This document shows, piece by piece, positions 33,601-43,310 of a stretch of DNA of 64,000 bases. A program made the position numbers and the translations under genes. Under the pieces are notes generated by a model, which saw only the letters and a program-made list of their open reading frames with translations, made no database searches and was not told the origin of the DNA. The number at the start of each line of letters is the position of its first letter. The stretch's first letter is position 1. Origin of the DNA: Ditylenchus dipsaci (Eukaryota; Nematoda; Chromadorea; Rhabditida; Anguinidae); contig SADC01000139.1 of the NCBI GenBank assembly GCA_004194705.1, positions 95,943 to 159,942 of the forward strand, given 5' to 3'.

Positions 33601-35855
33601 CTAGGGGTACGTTAAATCGAAGGGTACGTTAAATCGAGACTCGACTGTATATGACTGTCATTCAAGAAAAAAAAGTTTGTTACCACATCCATCTGAAACT
33701 GTTTGGGAATTTCAAATTGGCGGTTTTTGGGGATGAAAAGGACAGGGGACGAAATGACCGGGGACGAAAAGACCGTCGCTCGTTACTTCAGGAGTCACGT
33801 CTTCCGAGCCCAACTCTATCATAATTTTGCTCTTGCTCGACTGATTTTGAAAGCCTATTATCGACTTTTGAACGAGTTTTTCGTGTTAATTGTCAATATA
33901 CCGTATTTCCTCTAATTCAGCCTCCACCCTCTAATTTAGCCCCCTCCCCCTCTTTTTAACTAGAACTTCAGAGTTAAGGCCATTTTTGATTTACAATATC
34001 AAGATTTTTCGGCATCCGAAAAATTCAGCCCCCGGGGGCTAAATTACAGGAAATACGGTATACAAAAATCATGTAAACCGACAGCGATTTTTTCGAAAAC
34101 TTCTTTTTTCGACTCCGGTTTTGGTTTCGGCAAAAGTGAAATTCCGGTTCTGATTCCGTTTCCGGTTTCTACAAAATCAGATTCCGGTTCCGATTTTAGA
34201 AAAACAAAAGTTCCGGTTCCGCTTTTCACAAACCTAAAATTCCGGTTCCGGTGCAAATATCGATTCCGAGCCAACTCTATTAGTAAGTCGATTGCTCGTT
34301 AGAAAGCTGAGATCTAGGGCTACATTCTGGTATAAAAACTTTAAAAAAAAATTAAAAGAAAACATTCGAGAAATACTTCAGAGAAACAAATTTTTACGAT
34401 TTGACGGAGTAAAAGAATAATTTGACGCGGGGAAGTACTTACAGCCAAACATAGAGTGTCATGAGCTGATTACATAACTAATATTAGTGCATTGTTGCAG
34501 AATGATGGAGGGTGAGAAGGTGAGTGTGGAGCGGACCACCCAAATCTTCCGCAGTTTCCTTTACAACTATCGTGACCAAATGAGCGCTAGTGTCCTAGTA
34601 GCTGGATTTGACAAGAAGCTGGGAGGACAGGTAACCAACATCTTTTTTGGATTCTCAATCAAAGTTTCGGATAAAATTTCAAAGTGTTTTTATTGAAGAT
34701 TTATGCAATTCCTCTGGGTGGATTTGTGACTCGCCAGCACTTCACAGCCAGTGGCAGTGGAAGCACTTTTGTGACTGGTTTCCTGGACCAGAGCTGGAAA
34801 CCTAACATGAATTTGGAGGAGGCCAAACAGGTGAAAAATCTGATGAAAAATTTAGCTTTAAATGAAATATTCGATCGAGGTTGTTAAAAATTGTTTTGTG
34901 TGACCAAAAATCTAGACACGGGTCTAACGACTGAAAATTAGCTAGGATTGAATTGAAAATCAGTTTTTCTCAAACCCTTTTGCAAAAAATTGCTATCCCA
35001 AAAAATTTCGCATGTAACCCAAAAGTTTTTGCAACTAAAATGCGGCTTTGGTACCCCAAGCAATTTTTTTTGCTACAGGCAATTTTTGAAAAAAAAAATT
35101 GTTATCAAAAATAAAGACACTATCAGAAAAAAAAATGGAAAATGTGCCGCTATAGTTTTAAAAAGCCAAAAATTGAATCCCCCAATAAACAATTTCAACA
35201 GTAATGTTTAAAATATGGTAAAAACATGGTCAGAATTATTGCAATTTTTAAAAGGGTGGTATTTAATTCTGCCTGCTAATCTCTGAAAAATGCCCACTAA
35301 TTGGAAATGCCCGCTGATTTTTTGAAAAAGGGGTCATCTTTTTACATTTGAATTGGCAGGCATTTTTCCCAAATTATCGAGAATTTTTAAGAGACTAGCG
35401 GGCAGAATAAATTTTATCCTTTTTAAATTAGTCCATCGTGTGAAAATTGGTCCACCTTTGGTCCATCGTGTGGTTTTAGCTAAATTTGTGGCATAAAGTG
35501 TCTTTGTGTGGCAAAAAAATTGTCTCAAAAAATATTTTTCGCCAGGGATTGCAACAAAATATATGTATTGGTCACAGTTTAGCCTAAATATTTTTTTTAG
35601 TTAGTCAAAACGTCGGTGGTTTGGCAACCATGCGAGATGGGTCTTCGGGCGGTGTTATTCGTCTAGCTGTGATCAACAAGGCGGGCACTGAGCGATCGGT
35701 GGGTGCTACTACTATTTAGTGGCCTACTTATTTTTCCATTTCAGGTTATTCGCCCAGACACCAAACTTTTCCCGACAATCACAGAGCCGCCTGCCTTCCC
35801 CTCACTTCCCCAGCACATCCATCAGAAACAGGAGGAGAGTGTGCCCAAGGCTTGA
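30611..35855 (+). CDS. psmb6: proteasome subunit beta type-6 (beta-1, caspase-like)
   Basis: Seven exons encode about 250 aa: 30611-30691, 30747-30814, 30870-31001, 34501-34630, 34699-34830, 35601-35698 and 35745-35855. A 27-residue propeptide ends in STG. The mature chain starts [17 protein letters not shown], giving the catalytic Thr1 and Asp17, with Lys33 in TNKITPI. Arg45 in [11 protein letters not shown] marks the acidic-preferring beta-1 pocket. [10 protein letters not shown] supplies the Asp166/Ser169 region. It is a 20S core subunit that cleaves after acidic residues. Canonical splicing of intron 5 to exon 6 leaves the frame one base off (needed: one extra base before TTAGTC). Intron 3 is 3.5 kb and full of MITEs. 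AATAAA is at 35914. Confidence 0.94.
31290..32222. mobile_element. inverted-repeat element in PSMB6 intron 3 with a poly-C palindrome inside
   Basis: TTTCCTTTCCGTATCTGGTC..CATGGAAATCG plus a tRNA-like GGTTGCAGGTTCGAGTCTC at the left is mirrored at 32110-32222. Inside, 31655-31915 is a second palindrome whose ends read CTACTATAGAATAC followed by a run of C, and its inverse with a run of G. Confidence 0.7.
32690..33005. mobile_element. palindromic repeat of the AAGATGGTTTGACAGT family
   Basis: GTCGTCCACTTGGATCAAAA at the left faces TCGATCCAAGTGGTCGACCA at the right. AAGATGGTTTGACAGTAGTA faces CTGTCATACCATCTT. Related pieces are at 24310, 47290, 48440, 50515 and 61575. Confidence 0.65.
33486..33647. 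mobile_element. pogo/Tigger-like MITE, TA target
   Basis: CAGTCGAGTCTCGATTTAAC and its inverse, TA on both sides. The arms repeat GGGGTACGTTAAATCGA several times. It lies in PSMB6 intron 3. Confidence 0.88.
33899..34060. mobile_element. CCGTATTTCCTC-type MITE
   Basis: TACCGTATTTCCTCTAATTC to CTAAATTACAGGAAATACGG, with a terminal GCCCCCGGGGGC hairpin. It lies in PSMB6 intron 3. Confidence 0.8.
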
Positions 35856-35913
35856 AGTGTTGTCAAGGCAAAAATAAGTTGAACAATACTTTTCTTTCTG
35901 TTCATATCCTTTG

Positions 35914-35919
35914 AATAAA
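35914..35919 (+). terminator. PSMB6 poly(A) signal
   Basis: AATAAA lies 59 bases after the stop codon. Confidence 0.6.
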
Positions 35920-36036
35920 CTATTTAAATGGGAATTTGTTGAAGTGCACACGACACAAGAAATCAAACTTTTTAGGCACAAGCCTCAAAACAATGCAGAG
36001 CATCTAGTTAATTTTCGATTTTTTTTAGGTTAATCA

Positions 36037-36974
36037 TTTTTTCTGTGGCAAATTTACTTTTTTTTGTGGCAAATTTACTTTTTTTTGTGGCAAATTTACT
36101 TTTTTTTGTGGCAAATTTACTTTTTTTTCTGGCAAATTTGTTTTTTTCTGTAGTAAATTTACTTTTTTTTTGTAGCAAATCTGATTTTCGTCTGTGGCAC
36201 ATATACTTGAGTTAGTGTGCTTATTTATTTCTAAAAATTTCAGAAACATATATATATATATCTGTTGATACACTTGATCCGCATACCGTTCTCAGTCTTT
36301 TTAGACTGAAAACCGAGAAAAGTGAACTGGGAATTTTGGTTTGGTCCAGCACCCGAAAATGGCAAATTCCTGAAAGATCATAGGCAGTTAGCAGAAGATC
36401 CCACTTGTACCCGGCTATTTCGGTCAACACTCTTTTCTTCACAAGACGAAGCCCGTTGAGATCCAAAAGCGTACGGACTGAAGTGTTGCTCTTCTCAAAA
36501 TGGTGGAGCAAAATGTGGCTAAGGTTGAAAGAATTATCATCATGCATTGTATTGATGGTAAATTTGGTAAGCTTGAATTTAAGAATTTCATAACTGATCC
36601 ATCAGAGGATGTTGGGTAATGAAGCAGTCGAGAGAGTGCCAGGTATGTGTGTGTGTTAGATTAGACCTGGAGCCAAGCAGCTTTACTAGCAATGAATCCA
36701 CCTGTCTTTCATGAAGTCCAAGTCTTTCATAGACTCATAATACAAGTTTTGAAAATTTAGGATGAATAAAAAAGCACACTAACTCAAGTATATGTGCTAC
36801 AGACGAAAATCGGATTTGCTACAAAGAAAAGTAAATTTGCTACAGAAAAAAATAAATTTGCTACAAAAAAAAGTAAATTTGCCACAAAAAAAGTAAATTA
36901 GCTACAGAAAAAATTTGCCACAAAAAAAACATTTTTGCTACAAAAAAAAGTAAAGTTGCCACAGAAAAAATAAT
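36037..36974. mobile_element. iterated-arm element (unit TTTGTGGCAAATTTACTTTT)
   Basis: The left arm has about seven copies of a 20-21-bp unit ending GTGGCAAATTTAC. The right arm (36800-36974) has the inverse. Inner ends CACATATACTTGAGTTAGTG and its inverse are also present. A 108-codon minus-strand ORF lies in the middle. No clear target duplication was found. Confidence 0.78.
36221..36547 (-). CDS. ORF inside the iterated-arm element, unidentified
   Basis: This is a 108-codon open frame beginning MHDDNSFNLSHILLHHFEK and containing LLDLNGLRLVKKRVLTEIAG. The composition is protein-like, but I recognise no domain. Its last residues run into the AT microsatellite near 36250 and the arm. It is either a cargo fragment picked up by the element or a chance ORF. 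Confidence 0.25.
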   Translation of the reverse strand: MHDDNSFNLSHILLHHFEKSNTSVRTLLDLNGLRLVKKRVLTEIAGYKWDLLLTAYDLSGICHFRVLDQTKIPSSLFSVFSLKRLRTVCGSSVSTDIYIYVSEIFRNK

Positions 36975-37240
36975 TACCGTATATTCTCTATTAGAAGGCC
37001 CGGGCCTTCTATTTTTCAACCCTAAAAAAGTCGGAAAAAAAATATTTCGATTTTGAGATTTTTGAATGCTCAACTAAAATTTTAAAAGTGGAATCAGGTA
37101 AGCTCGTGCTAACTAAGAAAACGCGAAAAACAGATTTGCGAATTTCTTTTTCTAGGCTGATATATAGGTCCTCAGGGGGGCCTTCTATTAGAGAGGGGCC
37201 TTCTATTAGAGAGGGGCCTTCTAATCGAGAATATACGGTA
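36975..37240. mobile_element. CCGTATATTCTC-type MITE
   Basis: TACCGTATATTCTCTATTAG to CTAATCGAGAATATACGGTA. The ends carry repeated GGCCTTCTATTAGAGAGG units and a GGCCCGGGCC hairpin. It directly abuts the previous element. Confidence 0.82.
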
Positions 37241-37699
37241 ACCTTTTTTTAATTTTTGCAGGTTGAGCATATATTTGGGCCTGTTCATGCATACACTAGC
37301 CTAACCTGCTTATAAGGCTTACAAGGGAACATCGTGACTTTGTTTTTCACACAGTTAAAACAGTTTTGTCTCATTGAATAGCCAGTATTATGCTATAAAT
37401 CAAATCCTTCGACATCTAGAGCTCATAAGCCAAAAAGTTAGAATAAGGATGCTAGTAGAGTGTAAGAAAATCACGAGTAGGGGAGACCGAAGCATTTTCG
37501 AATTAAAAGGAGCATGGCGAAATTCATCTAGGTTACAGCTTCGAATACTAATGGGTGCACACCAAGGCTGGGACCGACTTTTTTAAAATCAGAACCAGAA
37601 AATCAGAAATCCGAAATAGGTCTCCGCTGTGGTGCCCACTTTATTCTTAAATCCCTAAAACTCAGAAAATTCAACAGGTCAGTGAAAAAGGGTTAAAAA

Positions 37700-37765
37700 T
37701 ATGGTGTGTACTTAGCGGTATTTGAACCTGTGACTCAGACGATACTTATATGACTGTCTGCCTTT
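37700..37765 (-). repeat. tRNA-derived fragment
   Basis: The minus strand reads GAGTCACAGGTTCAAATACC, the same family as 3318-3386. I could not fold a full tRNA. Confidence 0.4.
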
Positions 37766-37796
37766 AATTAAAAAAACCGGCATGGTTGCTAGTAGG

Positions 37797-38093
37797 GTTG
37801 TCAAGTACTCGAAATTTCCGAGTACTTGACTCGATACTTGAAACCTGAAAAATTTCTAATAGAATTTCTGTCGAAATTTTGTATATAAATTAAATCATTT
37901 AAAGTTGGCAAGGCATAGGAAAGCCATAAAAAATTGGTCCTCGAGCACATTTTTGATTATTAAATTTTATACTTCAAACTCAAAATTTTCGAGTACTTGA
38001 CTCGGTATTCGAAACTCGATGATTTCGAATAACACTCAAAAAATAACACTCGAAATTACTCGATTTCTAGTACTCGACTCGACAACCTTAGTC
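37797..38093. mobile_element. hAT-like MITE with CAAGTACTCGAAAT ends
   Basis: AGGGTTGTCAAGTACTCGAA faces AGTACTCGACTCGACAACCT. Subterminal repeats are GAGTACTTGACTCG. Its end resembles the terminal sequence near 29745. Confidence 0.7.
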
Positions 38094-38568
38094 AGGCCAA
38101 CTTTTTGGCCTACGAGCCTAGCGCTAGAAAATACCATTTTTGTGACACTATCAGTCAAACCGTCTAATCTGTTAAAATAAGATTTTACTGTAAATTTCAT
38201 AAAACTAATTTGTTGATCAGCCATTTTATAAGTACATGTGTTTGCTCATAATCACTAAAGGTCTTCCAGTGCTATTGACTAAGAGGCCGCACCAGGCCAA
38301 CAAAAATGATTCAGCCTTTCTTATTTTTCAGCTTTTTAAGCATTCCATTTTTTTCGAAACAAATGATTTTCCTTAAAAATTTTCTGTAATAGATGTTTTC
38401 TATATACTGGGTGGTCATGTCATTTATTTTTGTTTGTTTATAAAATTTTTATTTTCAACTATTTGATAAGATATTTCGGAGCTATTCTCGAACACCCACC
38501 CCAGCAGTTCGCCTTAGCCCCCAAGCTGAATTTTTTGAAAATACTTTTATTTTGCTTTTTTTCTTGAT

Positions 38569-38660
38569 GGCTCGTTCAGGAAGTCGGAGTTGGAGTATTT
38601 GGCGTCGTGAACACAGTTTACTCCAACGCCAACACCAACTCCGACTTCCTGAACGAGCCA
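38569..38660. repeat. 92-bp hairpin upstream of the 213-codon ORF
   Basis: GGCTCGTTCAGGAAGTCGGA and its exact inverse, with repeats of CGGAGTTGGAGT, enclose a loop of about 25 nt. It lies 60 bases before the ATG at 38723. Confidence 0.8.
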
Positions 38661-38722
38661 TGAGTTTTTACTGTTTTTTTAAATTAAATTATTAATTAAA
38701 TTTAAACAACTATCAAAAAAGG

Positions 38723-39364
38723 ATGGACCACTCTGTGCCATCTTACTCGACCATATCTGATCAAATAGATCAGCCTGAAGCCCCGGCCGATCAGGTGGAC
38801 CAGCTCAAAACCCTAGACAACCAAAGGCACCAGCTTAGAGCTGCTGACAATCAAATGGACCAGTCTGAAACCACGGACAATCGCTTGCCACCCACAGCCC
38901 CACCTCCGACTATTGATTCAAATATTGACTCAAATCAGCAAACAATGGAAGCTTGTGATCCAGTAAAAAGCGGAGCCAAACCAATTGTTCCTGCACTATA
39001 TCCCAGCCATTCCAAGGCAATTGCATTTCTAAGATTTTTAGAAATAGAAAAGTGTAATTTAGACAGTGTTGTATGTCTGGATTGCCATGTTCTTGGTGTG
39101 GGATGTGTTTTGGATTGCTTTTTCCATCTTCCATCCTGTGAAAAATGGAAAAACGTTCAAAGGTGGAATTCGTTTTGTGTGGAGCTGCTTCGACCTGCTA
39201 TCTTGCATGAATTTGGTCTGTTGCCACTCTCACAAAAGCCATGCCTTCTACCACAGCATCCTGTTTATGAATGTAAGTTCAGACAGAATTGCAGCGTACA
39301 CAGAATTGCAAAAATTTTCTTGACGGAATGGGCTAAAACGGCTAAAAAGGCTGAAAAATCCTGA
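38723..39364 (+). CDS. 213-codon ORF, unidentified
   Basis: This is the longest uninterrupted ORF in the window. Residues 15-55 repeat a Gln/Asp-rich motif (PADQVDQLKTLDNQRHQL, AADNQMDQSETTDN). A Pro-rich hinge (PPTAPPPT) follows. The C-terminal half has many Cys and Trp/Phe residues (CLDCHVLGVGCVLDC, CEKWKNVQRWNSFC), which could be a metal-binding or secreted-type fold, and a Lys-rich end. I recognise no family. There is no signal peptide. It is uninterrupted by introns, unlike the other genes here, so it may be a retrogene, a transposon ORF or a single-exon gene. Confidence 0.45.
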   Translation: MDHSVPSYSTISDQIDQPEAPADQVDQLKTLDNQRHQLRAADNQMDQSETTDNRLPPTAPPPTIDSNIDSNQQTMEACDPVKSGAKPIVPALYPSHSKAIAFLRFLEIEKCNLDSVVCLDCHVLGVGCVLDCFFHLPSCEKWKNVQRWNSFCVELLRPAILHEFGLLPLSQKPCLLPQHPVYECKFRQNCSVHRIAKIFLTEWAKTAKKAEKS

Positions 39365-39886
39365 CGGGGGTCTAAAGCCCTACCCTGGGTACGCCAATGG
39401 GTTCAGACTTAAGCAGATTTTAAAACATTAGACTACAGTCGAACCTGGATATAAGAGCACCGGACAGGCCAAAAGTGCTCTTATGTCGGGGTGTCGGAAG
39501 TAATATATGAAGTATACCTGCAGCGTGATTAAATTTTATTCACACCAATAAATTTCGCTCCTCAATGTCAAGTCAATTATATTGCAATGTTATCTAAAAA
39601 TTTATTATGGCGCGATTTCTCAGCTTTTCTAATGATAAATAAAATTTCAAATAAATAAATGCTATTTTATGACTAAACAAGGTAAAAATAACCAGTTTTG
39701 AAAACGTCGATTTTCGGAAATTTTTGTAGCCTTATTTTTTTGCAGTTACTTTGTTGGTTTTTTTGAAAATTCGGAAAGCGCAACAGAAGTGGCACAAAAT
39801 GATAAGTTTAGCATGAAAAAGTCGTAAAATTAATGAGAAAATTGATTTCACAAGTATGAATAAATTTTGTTCAAAGAATTTTTGAC

Positions 39887-40588
39887 GCTACTTGCATATA
39901 CCCCCCCCCCCAAATCAACTTTTTTAAAAGTGTTTTAAAACACCCTATATCGACTCAAAATCGCCTCAGAAGTTCAAAAAAGACATTATTTTTGAGTTTT
40001 GGTCGATAAAAATTGAGTTTTGGACACTTTTAAATTTTGACTTTTTACCTGTTTTATCATGTTTTGATCACTGGAGCTAGGCAAAAAGAGTCTTCAATGC
40101 ATTTTTAATCAAGAGTCTTGCTCGTAATTATGTCTAAGGTAAGTGAGTGCGCGCATCTCTAACCAACCAAGCCCCCTGCGCCCCCTTCGAGGGCACATGG
40201 GGCTTGGGGGCTTGGAGTTGAGATGCGCACACCCACATACCTTAGACACAAATCACTCGAAAGTGACTCTGGATGCATGAAAAAACATGCATACCAGAGT
40301 TTATTTATGCGGTAGGCCCCAGTATTCAAAACTATGTTCAACATCTTTTTTTTTTGTTCAAAATTGACCCCTTTTTGGTCTATTTCCACCCTAATACATC
40401 CTTAAATCCCTTCAAAAATGGTCGAAATGGGTACTTTTTGGTGGTCCAGAAACTCGATTTTTTATTGGCCAGAACTCAAAAATAATGTCTTTTTTGAACT
40501 GCTGAGGCGATTTTAGGTCGATATAGGGTGTTTGAGAACATTTTAAAAAAAGTTGATTTGGGGGGGGGGTATATCCAAGTAGCGCCGA
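39887..40588. mobile_element. element with CGCTACTTG and poly-C/poly-G ends
   Basis: GACGCTACTTGCATATA plus a run of C and AAATCAACTTTTTTAAAA faces TTTTAAAAAAAGTTGATTTG plus a run of G and TATATCCAAGTAGCGCC. A copy of the GCGGTAGGCCCC repeat (40140-40350) lies inside. Confidence 0.75.
40140..40350. repeat. GCGGTAGGCCCC repeat, copy 1 of 5
   Basis: ATGCATACCAGAGTTTATTT, ATGCGGTAGGCCCCAGTATT, CACTCGAAAGTGACTCTGGA and a GC-rich hairpin (GCCCCCTGCGCCCCC) define the family. Other copies are near 45430, 47785, 50655 and 58010. Confidence 0.8.
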
Positions 40589-40920
40589 ATTTTGATGTAA
40601 AACTTTGTACCAACTGACAAACCCGAACTTTTGACACGGGATTTGGGTTTAGCGCAGAAGATTTGCTCACAAAACTGCGCTTTGAGCATATAAAATAGTG
40701 TCAAAGTTCGAATTGTTCTCAAGATAATAAACATTGAAAAAGCACGACAAATTCAGCTTTAACTTCCAGCTCGTGTTGGGCCATTCTTCTCTCTTGGCGC
40801 TGAGATTCTCCAAAAGCAGGAGCAAAAATTTTGAGTTTTAGAGCCAAAAATAGAGCGAAGAGCAACATTTATGAAATTCCCAGCACTGATTTTAGCTTAC
40901 ATTTTTAGGCTACCTCTTTG

Positions 40921-41167
40921 ATGTATTACACGTCAGCTATGATTTGTCTAGCTTTTTTCACTACTAGCTCTTTCGGAAAAGCTGAGCACGATGTTTTTTA
41001 TGGTCTGTGGCCAGAGCTTATTGAACACGATTTGGTAAAATTGCTGAATTTACATCATCCATGCAGAAATAAAACATTTTCAGGTCAAACATGAAAGCTA
41101 TGACCAAAAAGAAGAAAGTATAATCCAGGATCAGCGATACTCTTCATCTACTATTGCTTTGCAATAA
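40921..41167 (+). CDS. small secreted protein, two exons
   Basis: Exons 40921-41034 and 41084-41167 are joined by a 49-nt GT-AG intron (TTG/GTAAAA...TTTTCAG/GTC) and encode 65 aa. Residues 1-20 look like a signal peptide (MYYTSAMICLAFF core, cleavage probably after GKA). The mature part is acidic and His-rich (EHDVFYGLWPELIEHDLVKH) with a Ser/Gln-rich tail. There are no cysteines after the signal. No family is recognised. A TTTTTAG acceptor 12 bases before the ATG could be a 5'-UTR intron end or trans-splice site, or could mean a further upstream exon. The exon-intron match makes chance less likely than for a plain ORF of this length. Confidence 0.6.
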
Positions 41168-41169
41168 TC

Positions 41170-41644
41170 ATCTTGTTTGAGTGGCAAAAAGTGGTCTGGC
41201 CTATGTACAAGAATGTGGTGGTCACGGCAAAAAAGCTGGACTTGAAAAATGTGTTCGTGTCTGGCCAAAGATATATTTAATTGATTGTAATGCTGATAAA
41301 CTTGTGTTTCTAATTTTGGATTCACCTAAAATTCTCACTGAAAAGAAATCACATTGATATACATCTTAAATGTTTGAGATGGTTAGAAGTGTTCCTGATG
41401 GCTGGATGTGTTCTTCGTATATGAGAGGCCAAAAAAAGACATTTTTAACCAGAAACCAGTGATTATAAGTACACAAATCACTGACAAAAGGTACTCCCAC
41501 GGTGTCCTTTTCAGACACTATCACGAGAATTTCGGAAATAACTTGGTACTAATTCCGTTTATCTGTCTAGTTGTCTGTCAGTATTCCAATTCCATCAGTT
41601 TGTAGACATATCCAAGGGATATATGCCATGTGCCAATGGCTCAT
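41170..41644. other. intergenic DNA before the U1 gene
   Basis: I see no further gene. The last 60-80 bases would be expected to hold the U1 promoter (PSE), but I cannot assign the element by eye. Confidence 0.4.
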
Positions 41645-41807
41645 AAACTTACCTGGCTGGGAGTTCGAGGTGATCACCAAGACCTCGGCTCTATGGTGAG
41701 GCTTGCCCATTGCACTTGAGGCGCAGGCTGACCTGTATGGCGGCTCCAAACTGGGGTAGGCCAACAGCTAAATTTTGCGTGTGTGGGACGGCGTTCGCGC
41801 CTCCCAC
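41645..41807 (+). ncRNA. U1 spliceosomal RNA
   Basis: The 5' end AAACTTACCTGGCTGGGAG contains ACTTACCTG, which pairs with 5' splice sites. Stem I (AGTTCGAGGTGATCACCAAG and its partner) and the conserved GTGAGGCTTGCCCATTGCAC loop of stem II follow. An Sm site AATTTTGCG precedes the 3' hairpin GTGGGACGGCG-TTCG-CGCCTCCCAC, ending at 41807. The 163-nt length matches U1 (about 164 nt). It base-pairs with pre-mRNA donors in the nucleus. The exact 5' base is 41643 or 41645. All main elements look intact, so it could be functional, though multigene families often include pseudogenes. Confidence 0.95.
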
Positions 41808-42203
41808 TTATATTTAGAAATTGAAATTTAATATGATAAAAATGTAAAATATTCTAACTCATTTTAGTGCAGTAATCTTATTGTAAATTTAGGGTGAAAA
41901 CGTGTCCATTTCTAGGGGGGAACGAACTTGAAATAAGGGGTCTCTAAATCCAGATTCGACTGTATTATTAATTTTAAAAAGGTAGCTAGATAAATTGAAA
42001 GTTCTACAATCGCACTGATTTCATCGAGTTTTTTATGTACCTAATTTTGGCCAATTTCGGTCTGTCCTGTAAACATTACCGTATATTCTCTAACACGTTC
42101 TGTGCCGGTTGTAACTTTGATTTATTTGGATGCAGTTCTTCACGCTGATTATTTTTCAAAAGTATATGTACGGGTGTTTGGACGCGTTGGGTTACCCAAT
42201 AAC

Positions 42204-42404
42204 CAGTGTTGGGCACTCGTCCTCGTCTTCGTCCTCGTACTACGAGGACGAAGTATGAGGCTCAAAAAATTAAAAGTACGAGGACGAAGACTTGGACGAA
42301 GGAGCAAGGACGAGGACGGAAGACGAAGGGTAAAGACGACTCGTCCTAGCTAAAATTTCTGGTACGAAGTACGAGGACGAGAAATTTGAAAATTCCCAAC
42401 ACTG
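42204..42404. mobile_element. hAT-like MITE with perfect 8-bp duplication and GTCCTCGTC arrays
   Basis: CCAATAAC occurs directly at 42196-42203 and 42405-42412. The ends are CAGTGTTGGG and CCCAACACTG. The arms are runs of CGTCCTCGTCTT / AAGACGAGGACG units with the inverse on the right. Confidence 0.92.
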
Positions 42405-42629
42405 CCAATAACCGATTTGAAATCGATTTAATAATAATCGTGAGACAAACATGAAGTTTAACCTTTGTTTGCAATAACATCCTATTTTTAGCCGGAGAAT
42501 GCCTTCAAGGCCTTCAAACTTTTATTGTTTTATAATGATTTAAACAAGTATGTTATATTGTTTTATAAGTGATCCACTTTCCGGATATGGTCTGATTTAT
42601 TTCAAAAAAAAAGGTCTAATATACCACAC

Positions 42630-43310
42630 TAATATGCCACTTTCACCTGAGTACCACCACCTGGGTACCACCACCTTAGTACCACCCATGAGTATCAATT
42701 TCTGGGTAGCTCGACACTCGTACCACTACCTGGATACTACTACCTAAGTATCACTAGCTAGGCAGTTCTACCCGAGGGCCGATACCTGGGCACTACCTTG
42801 GTACCACCTTACTATGGGACATGAAACTTTTTAAAGAGCTCGCTCTTTAAAGAGCTTTTTAGCTCGCAAATAATGAGGGTCAACTGGCGGCCATCCCAAC
42901 TGGCGGCCCCCGACTGGCGGCCATCCAACTGGCGGCCCCCGACTGGCGGCCATCCCAACTGGCGGCCACCGGCTGGCGGCCATCCCAACTGGCGGCCCCT
43001 AACTGGCGACTACTGTTCCTACTACCTATTACCCCGACTATCTATCTAAAGGTACACTAATTACCTGTATGGTATCTCAACGTTCGAAAACACATCTTCT
43101 GACCGAACTAGCTGTGCCAGCGTGACCGCATAGACTCTTGATCTGTGTACCTAGGTGGTTGTACCCAGGCGGTGTAAAGGTTTTAAATTCAGGTAGTATT
43201 GCCCAGGTGGCGGTATCAAGACCCAGATATCTAGATTGGAGATGGTAATATCTAGGACCTTATACCTAAAAAGAAGTACGTAAGTATCCATGCCAGGGTA
43301 ATCTTAAAAG
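42630..43310. repeat. degenerate ACCACCTGGGTACC arrays in both orientations
   Basis: CACCTGAGTACCACCACCTG-like units (42630-42830) face inverted relatives at 43130-43310. Similar runs occur at 33105-33245 and 62130-62280. Confidence 0.6.

Noticed and set aside
36008..36273. Minus-strand ORFs rich in KSKFATKK or KKVNLPQ
   Set aside because: Pure translation of the 20-21-bp repeat arm of the element 36037-36974.
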